Source of the DNA: RBG-16-66-20 sp035499575
GTDB taxonomy: Bacteria > Pseudomonadota > Gammaproteobacteria > Burkholderiales > SG8-39
Direction of reading: 5' to 3'
DNA: 19,229 nucleotides
NCBI GenBank assembly: GCA_035499575.1
Contig: DATJYN010000062.1
Span: 1-19,229 of the forward strand
Part shown: one piece after another, positions 15,179 to 19,229 of the stretch
Numbering within the stretch: position 1 is the stretch's first letter
Layout of the letters: the number at the start of each line of letters is the position of its first letter
Program-made: the position numbers and the translations under genes
Notes under the pieces: model-generated
The model's database searches: none
Told to the model about the DNA's origin: nothing
The model's input: only the letters and a program-made list of their open reading frames with translations

Positions 15179-16453
15179 TCAGAGCGTCCCGCCCACGGTA
15201 AATAGCAACAGGTTGCGGCGGTACAGGTACTGCGCGTCGCTCGAGTCGCGTTCGGTGTGCGCGAATTCGGCGCCTAGGCGCAGCCAACGCTGGAACTGGT
15301 AGTTGAACTTCAAGCCAAGGGTGTTCGTGTCGTCCTTGCGGGTGGGGATCGATTCGATATAGTCGTCATTGGTCTTCATCCAGTAGAGGTTGTGGTTGAG
15401 TCGGCTGTTCCAGGCATGCGTCCAGCCCACGGAGCCGCGCGTACTGACCACGGCGTCCCCTATCCCGGTCGATTCGACATAGGTCTTGAGCAACGACACG
15501 TCGACAACGGAGTAACTTAAAGGGCTCCAGCGCACGCCAACGTCCCAACTCGGTTCAGACTGCGATGCCAGGCCTCCGCCCTTGAAGTTTTTCTCCATCA
15601 AGCCGAATTTGGCGTAGCCGGTGGTCTGTACCGTGGCTTCCCATTGCGCGCCCACGAAGTAGCGCGTCTCGGTGCTGCTCTGCGTGGTGATCGGCTGCGG
15701 ATAGTCGATGAGCGCTCGGCGCGCCTGGACGAATACGCGTGTCTTGGGCGCGATGCGCCAGAAAAAAGTCGCGCCAAAGTCGGTGACATTCTTGTCCGAT
15801 CCGGCCGTCTCATCGCGATTGTTCGTGTAGCGGCGCTCAAGGTAGCTGGCATCGAACTCCAGACGCCCGGGGGCGCCGGTCGCGCCGTGTCCGTACATGG
15901 CGTATAGGGTCGACTGTCGCCAGCTGTCCGGAGTAGCCGACAGCGGGCGGTCCGTCGAACCCCGCGGGTCGCTGCTGAGCCGTTCTTCGATGCGCAGCCG
16001 CATGTCGTTGCGGGCATCGAACACGAGCCTGGCGTTGCCCTGCAGCAGGTGGCTTGCATAGCTGTCTGCAGGCGAGTCGTAGTAGCGCAGAAAATCGCTC
16101 CGGTACTGGAGATCGTAGACGCTGGCGCCCACCTTCGCTTCCAGTTTTACGTACGGGCTGATCACACTGAGCGGCGAACTGACGACATTGGTGTTCGTCA
16201 GATGGAGGTTGTCGTTGTAACCGGCCTGAAAATCGACGCCGGGGTAGGCAACCATCGGTCCCAAATCGATGTAGCCTGGGCCGCGCCGGGTCGACGCGCT
16301 GGAAGGCGTCAGCGGAAACCCTGCCGCAGACGTACTGGAAGGAGTAGCCGCACCCGCGTTCCCCACAGCGGCGGGGCCGGGCGATTGCGCTTGGAGGGCA
16401 AAGGGAAATAGCGCCGCGGCAGCCGCCGCCAGCGCGATCGGTAGGCCTCTCAA
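15179..16453 (-). CDS. Outer-membrane beta-barrel protein of the EPS locus (EpsL-like)
   Basis: A 424-residue predicted outer-membrane protein. A signal peptide covers 1-22 (cleavage LQA before Q23), then a Pro/Ser/Thr-rich linker to about 58. About 360 residues of alternating polar/aromatic segments follow (for example VDFQAGYNDNLHLTN, YDLQYRSDFLRYYDSP, GLKFNYQFQRWLRLGAEFAH). The end, NLLLFTVGGTL, is a plausible barrel-assembly signal. It resembles the putative beta-barrel (BBP2/EpsL) proteins next to export genes in betaproteobacterial EPS clusters. The start is TTG at 16453 with no good Shine-Dalgarno; it lies 5 nt after the stop of a short open frame, so coupling is possible. It probably forms the outer-membrane pore or anchors the export complex (inference). 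Confidence 0.87.
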   Translation of the reverse strand: MRGLPIALAAAAAALFPFALQAQSPGPAAVGNAGAATPSSTSAAGFPLTPSSASTRRGPGYIDLGPMVAYPGVDFQAGYNDNLHLTNTNVVSSPLSVISPYVKLEAKVGASVYDLQYRSDFLRYYDSPADSYASHLLQGNARLVFDARNDMRLRIEERLSSDPRGSTDRPLSATPDSWRQSTLYAMYGHGATGAPGRLEFDASYLERRYTNNRDETAGSDKNVTDFGATFFWRIAPKTRVFVQARRALIDYPQPITTQSSTETRYFVGAQWEATVQTTGYAKFGLMEKNFKGGGLASQSEPSWDVGVRWSPLSYSVVDVSLLKTYVESTGIGDAVVSTRGSVGWTHAWNSRLNHNLYWMKTNDDYIESIPTRKDDTNTLGLKFNYQFQRWLRLGAEFAHTERDSSDAQYLYRRNLLLFTVGGTL

Positions 16454-16628
16454 GTCATTTATCCGATTTTACTGCGCCCTGATCGCGACGCCTTTCCAAT
16501 CATGCCGTTATAGAAGATATCCAAAGTAGATTCTATATCCAATTGAAAACGCGACGCAATTCTGCCATAGACGGCAATGACGCCATGCAGCAATTCTTTC
16601 GGGATTGCAAAAAGGACGTTAACTTTTG
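16454..16628 (-). other. AT-richer spacer before the beta-barrel gene
   Basis: A 175-bp spacer with lower GC than its surroundings. It holds the 8-bp direct repeat ATATCCAA (16517-16524 and 16535-16542, 18 bp apart) and inverted arms TAGAA/TTCTA (16511-16515 and 16531-16535). A minus-strand TATAAC (16512-16507) could be a -10 box, without a good -35. The frame ending in TAA at 16461-16459 is open across the whole spacer; its last ~50 codons read like a plausible short peptide but no credible start codon with a ribosome site is seen. Confidence 0.5.
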
Positions 16629-17570
16629 CTAGCGGGGAGACTTCTCTGGATCGGTGTCCAACCGGCGAAGCAATTCGGCGGCATTCGCAACGCCCTGCTC
16701 CTCCGCGAGATGCAACCAGAAATGCGCGGCGACCAGATCGTATCCCACGCCGACGCCCGCGGCATACAACCGTCCGAGGTTGTACTGCGCAGGGCCGAAA
16801 CCGCCGCGCGCGGCGGCTTCGTACCACAACGCCGCTCGGTGCGGATCCTTCTCCAGACCCGGGTCAGCGCCGATTTCGTAGAGTTCACCCAGGTTGTTCT
16901 GCGCGGCGAGATCGCCTTTGCCAGCCGCGAGCAGGTAGAGCGCCAACGCCGTGATTGGCTCTCGGTCCACACCTATGCCCATGGCATGCATCCAGCCAAA
17001 CAGGCTTTGCGCGCTCGGCCGGCCGGCCCTCGCCGAGGCGGCGAGGTTGCGCACGGCGCAGTCGAGATTGCGCTCGCCGCGTTGCTCCAGGCAGGCGCGG
17101 CCGATTGCCTCCTGCGCCGCCGGGTGATTGCGCGCGGCCGCGCTCTGCATCAGCTTCGCCGCCCTGGCTGGATCTTTCGCGAGCAGGCACAAGGCCGCGT
17201 GATAGGCGGCGGCGGTATGGCCTCGTGCGGCGGCCCGCGCAAAATAACCGCAGGCACGCCCGCTGTCCCGCGCCGCGAGCAAGCCGCGAGATAGAAACAG
17301 GCCCGCCGCGAAGGTCGCTCCGACAGAGCCTGCCCTTGACTGCTGCTCCAGTTTTTGCAGCGTGCCGCCCGGCAGCTTACGGACGCGCGTTTCGATTCCC
17401 ACCGCGCGCCGCACATCTCCGCTTGCCAGCGCCGCATCTAGCGCCGCGGCTTCGCCGATTGCCTGCTCCGCCTGCCGGTCCCGCGTCGCCGGCGCCGCCT
17501 GGACGCAACAGGCGAAGACCAGAGTTGCCAAATAGCACAGGGGCCGCAACTTAACTTGCGGCCTGCGCAA
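16629..17570 (-). CDS. Sel1-repeat (TPR-like) periplasmic protein
   Basis: A 313-residue exported repeat protein. The start contains a hydrophobic signal segment (LCYLATLVFACCVQA). About residues 85-300 contain at least five Sel1-like repeats of 35-40 residues, with the motif A-x-x-x-L-G-x-x-Y-x-x-G-x-G and AAxWYxxAA; the clearest are AQNNLGELYEIGADP, ALWYEAAARGGFGPAQYNLG and RLYAAGVGVGYDL. Such repeats bind proteins; AlgK in alginate export is a comparable scaffold. The start used is TTG 17570, with GGAAG 6 nt upstream and a 20-nt overlap with the preceding gene. TTG 17549, right after that gene's TAA, is an alternative giving a shorter, cleaner signal peptide. The FACC segment is not a good lipobox. 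Confidence 0.85.
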   Translation of the reverse strand: MRRPQVKLRPLCYLATLVFACCVQAAPATRDRQAEQAIGEAAALDAALASGDVRRAVGIETRVRKLPGGTLQKLEQQSRAGSVGATFAAGLFLSRGLLAARDSGRACGYFARAAARGHTAAAYHAALCLLAKDPARAAKLMQSAAARNHPAAQEAIGRACLEQRGERNLDCAVRNLAASARAGRPSAQSLFGWMHAMGIGVDREPITALALYLLAAGKGDLAAQNNLGELYEIGADPGLEKDPHRAALWYEAAARGGFGPAQYNLGRLYAAGVGVGYDLVAAHFWLHLAEEQGVANAAELLRRLDTDPEKSPR

Positions 17571-18768
17571 GTGCCGCTTCCCATTGATTCATCGCGTGCG
17601 GCAGGTCATAGCGCGCCTCGAACGCCGCGCGTGCGTTGGCGCCCATTTCCCTGCACTGCGCAGGGTGGTCCCGCAAAGCGAGGATTGCCCTGGCCAGGCC
17701 CGCGGCGTCACCGGCGGCAACGACCAGCCCGCAACGGGCCTCGCGCAGCATGCGAGCGATCTCACCGTCGGCATCGCCGATGAAGATAGCCGGCCGTCCT
17801 GCGGCGGCGATGCCGTAGAACTTGCTGGGCACAACGAGCCCTTCGAGAGCCGGCTGCAGCGATACCAGGTGGGCGTCGGCTGCGCCCAGGCTCACGGTGA
17901 GGGCCTCGCGCGGCTGGAACGGCTGAAACGTCACGTTGGCGAGCCCGCGACGCCGCACCTCCAGCTCCAGGCGCAGCCGTTGATGACCCTCGCCAATGAA
18001 CACGAACGCGACGTCCATATCCGTTCGCAGGCGCTCGCAGGCGCCGAGCGCGGTATCGAAGTCGTGCACGCGCCCCATGTTGCCTGAATAGGCCACTACG
18101 AACCTGCCTTGGAGGCCCCACTGAGCGCGCAAGGGGCTGTCGCCCGGCGGCAGCGGGCGCAACGTTTCACCGTCAGCCCAATTGTGGATCACCGAAATCC
18201 TTTGCGCGGCTGCCGGTTCAAGGCTTGCCACGACTTCACGCATGCGCGCGCCGAGCACGACGTTGAGAGCGGCGGTACGCAACGAATAGTCGCGCAGCGC
18301 CCGCGCGAGGATCCCGAATGCGCCGCGCGCAACTCGCAAGCCGAGCTGCTCGGCGACTTCCGGAAAGACGTCCTGCAGCCAGTTCACCAGCCGGGCGCCG
18401 CGCAGGCGCGCCGAAAGCGCCGCCGGAAAAGATGCGAGCGGCGGATCCGTCATCGCAATCACCAGGTCGCCTCGCCTTGCCAGCTGCGCGATGCAGAGTC
18501 CTGAAAACACATAGAAGGAAAGATAGTCCAGCGCCCTTCCCGGCAGCCAGGCGCGGCCGAATCGGCTGGTCCAGACCCGGTGGACCTGTACGCCTTCGAT
18601 CGATTCACGCGCGGGCAGGCGCGCCACGGCATCTTCGTAGCGCTGCCGGCTGGTGACGACGTGCACTTCCCTGCCCCGGGCCGCGAGGCGGAATGCAAGG
18701 TCCGAGAGCAACTGGCCGGTTGCAGACAGGTCCGGGTGGAAATACCGGTTGACGAAAATCAGCTTCAC
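17551..18768 (-). CDS. GT4-family glycosyltransferase (WcaI-like)
   Basis: A 405-residue GT-B fold glycosyltransferase that would add a sugar to the lipid-linked EPS repeat unit at the inner membrane face. The N-terminal domain starts KLIFVNRYFHPDLSATGQLL, with AARGREVHVVTSR and VNWLQDVFPEVAEQLG. The C-terminal domain has VAYSGNMGRVHDFDT, FIGEGHQR and the E-x7-E-like site EGLVVPSKFYGIAAAGRP, then GDADGEIARML. The GTG start (18768-18766) overlaps the carbamoyltransferase stop as GTGA. The frame continues open upstream to 19092, but that extension is an arginine-rich shadow of the carbamoyltransferase gene. The donor sugar is unknown. Confidence 0.92.
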   Translation of the reverse strand: MKLIFVNRYFHPDLSATGQLLSDLAFRLAARGREVHVVTSRQRYEDAVARLPARESIEGVQVHRVWTSRFGRAWLPGRALDYLSFYVFSGLCIAQLARRGDLVIAMTDPPLASFPAALSARLRGARLVNWLQDVFPEVAEQLGLRVARGAFGILARALRDYSLRTAALNVVLGARMREVVASLEPAAAQRISVIHNWADGETLRPLPPGDSPLRAQWGLQGRFVVAYSGNMGRVHDFDTALGACERLRTDMDVAFVFIGEGHQRLRLELEVRRRGLANVTFQPFQPREALTVSLGAADAHLVSLQPALEGLVVPSKFYGIAAAGRPAIFIGDADGEIARMLREARCGLVVAAGDAAGLARAILALRDHPAQCREMGANARAAFEARYDLPHAMNQWEAALAQAAS

Positions 18769-19229
18769 GGAGCGGCGGCGCCGCGGCGCACGACCCAGTT
18801 GCCCATTACCAGCCGGTCCATACGAGTACGCAGGAAGCAGTCGAGCGCTTCTACGGGGCTGCAGACCACCGGCTCGTTCTCGTTGAAAGACGTGTTGAGC
18901 AGCATCGGCACGCCGGTGAGCGCACGGAACGCATCGATCAGTCTGTGATAGCGCGGGTTGGCTTCGCGCGTCACGGTGTGCAGGCGGCCCGAGCCGTCCA
19001 CGTGCGTCACTGCGGGAATCAGCGAGCGCTTTTCGGCGCGCACCGGGTGCACCTGCATCATGAACGGCACGTCCTCGTCGGTATCGAACCACTCCGCAGC
19101 GGCTTCGCGCAGCACCGAGGGCGCGAACGGCCGGAACGATTCGCGCCGCTTTATCTTCAGGTTGAGGATGTCCTTCATGTCGGCGCGGCGCGGATCGCAG
19201 AGGATGGAGCGGTTGCCGAGCGCGCGCGG
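18765..19229 (-). CDS. NodU/CmcH-family carbamoyltransferase, C-terminal part (cut by window edge)
   Basis: The last about 154 codons of an O-carbamoyltransferase, an enzyme that transfers carbamoyl from carbamoyl phosphate to a hydroxyl group. Reading leftward from 19229 the frame gives PRALGNRSIL-C-DPRRADMKDILN, the hallmark of the C-terminal domain. RRESFRPFAPSVL, DEDVPFMMQV, IPAVTHVDGSGRLHTV, LLNTSFNENEPVV and a final CFLRTRMDRLVMGN segment follow. An ATG at 19178 is internal, not the start. The gene is translationally coupled to the GT4 gene, so it probably carbamoylates a sugar of the EPS repeat unit (inference). Confidence 0.93.
   Translation of the reverse strand, partial: PRALGNRSILCDPRRADMKDILNLKIKRRESFRPFAPSVLREAAAEWFDTDEDVPFMMQVHPVRAEKRSLIPAVTHVDGSGRLHTVTREANPRYHRLIDAFRALTGVPMLLNTSFNENEPVVCSPVEALDCFLRTRMDRLVMGNWVVRRGAAAP

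Noticed and set aside
18769..19092. N-terminal extension of the GT4 glycosyltransferase frame
   Set aside because: It is a shadow of the conserved carbamoyltransferase C-terminus; family alignment from memory starts at the KLIFVNRYF strand behind GTG 18768.

Overview
The window looks like chromosomal DNA of a GC-rich betaproteobacterium. Support for this comes from the tRNA-Tyr, tRNA-Gly, tRNA-Thr, tuf order with strongly betaproteobacterial tRNA sequences, the high-GC codon bias, the one-chain indolepyruvate ferredoxin oxidoreductase, and an exopolysaccharide (EPS) locus resembling the Eps clusters of Burkholderiales, Nitrosomonadales and relatives. I cannot name the genus. I saw no insertion sequence, phage gene or CRISPR array.

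Layout. (1) Positions 1-545, minus strand: a tufB-type operon with a recognisable sigma70 promoter, tRNA-Tyr(GTA), tRNA-Gly(TCC), tRNA-Thr(GGT) and the 5' end of tuf. (2) 546-1325: a hairpin-rich spacer, then an OmpR/PhoB-type response regulator on the plus strand with no histidine kinase beside it. (3) 1362-2501, minus strand: a stand-alone family-2-like glycosyltransferase. (4) 2587-3531, plus strand: a metallo-beta-lactamase-fold protein whose second metal site is largely lost. (5) 3532-8879, plus strand: a regulatory spacer, a LysR-type regulator with a probable self-overlapping operator and apparently leaderless start, a 1177-residue indolepyruvate ferredoxin oxidoreductase, and a small exported protein of unknown function that overlaps it by ATGA. 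(6) 8900-19229, minus strand: a long EPS locus ending in two genes that look unrelated to EPS.

The EPS locus reads from the right edge leftward: a carbamoyltransferase (C-terminal part only, running off the window), a GT4 glycosyltransferase, a Sel1-repeat periplasmic protein, an outer-membrane beta-barrel (EpsL-like), a short SLBB polysaccharide export protein, a chain-length/tyrosine autokinase, a PHP-type phosphotyrosine phosphatase, an O-antigen ligase/polymerase-family membrane protein, a carboxymuconolactone-decarboxylase-like protein, and the queuosine-precursor transporter YhhQ. Together these suggest a Wzy-type route. The glycosyltransferase and carbamoyltransferase build or decorate the repeat unit, the Wzy_C protein polymerises or ligates it, kinase and phosphatase set chain length by tyrosine phosphorylation, and the export protein, barrel and Sel1 protein form the path through periplasm and outer membrane. 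Many genes overlap by GTGA or ATGA, which implies tight translational coupling. Internal promoters probably lie before the export gene (perfect TATAAT) and possibly before the barrel gene.

The points most worth a second look are the split export apparatus (short export protein, separate barrel, Sel1 scaffold), the degenerate metallo-beta-lactamase, the LysR control region, mutually exclusive hairpins before the orphan response regulator, and an AT-richer stretch with an 8-bp direct repeat and a short open frame before the barrel gene.
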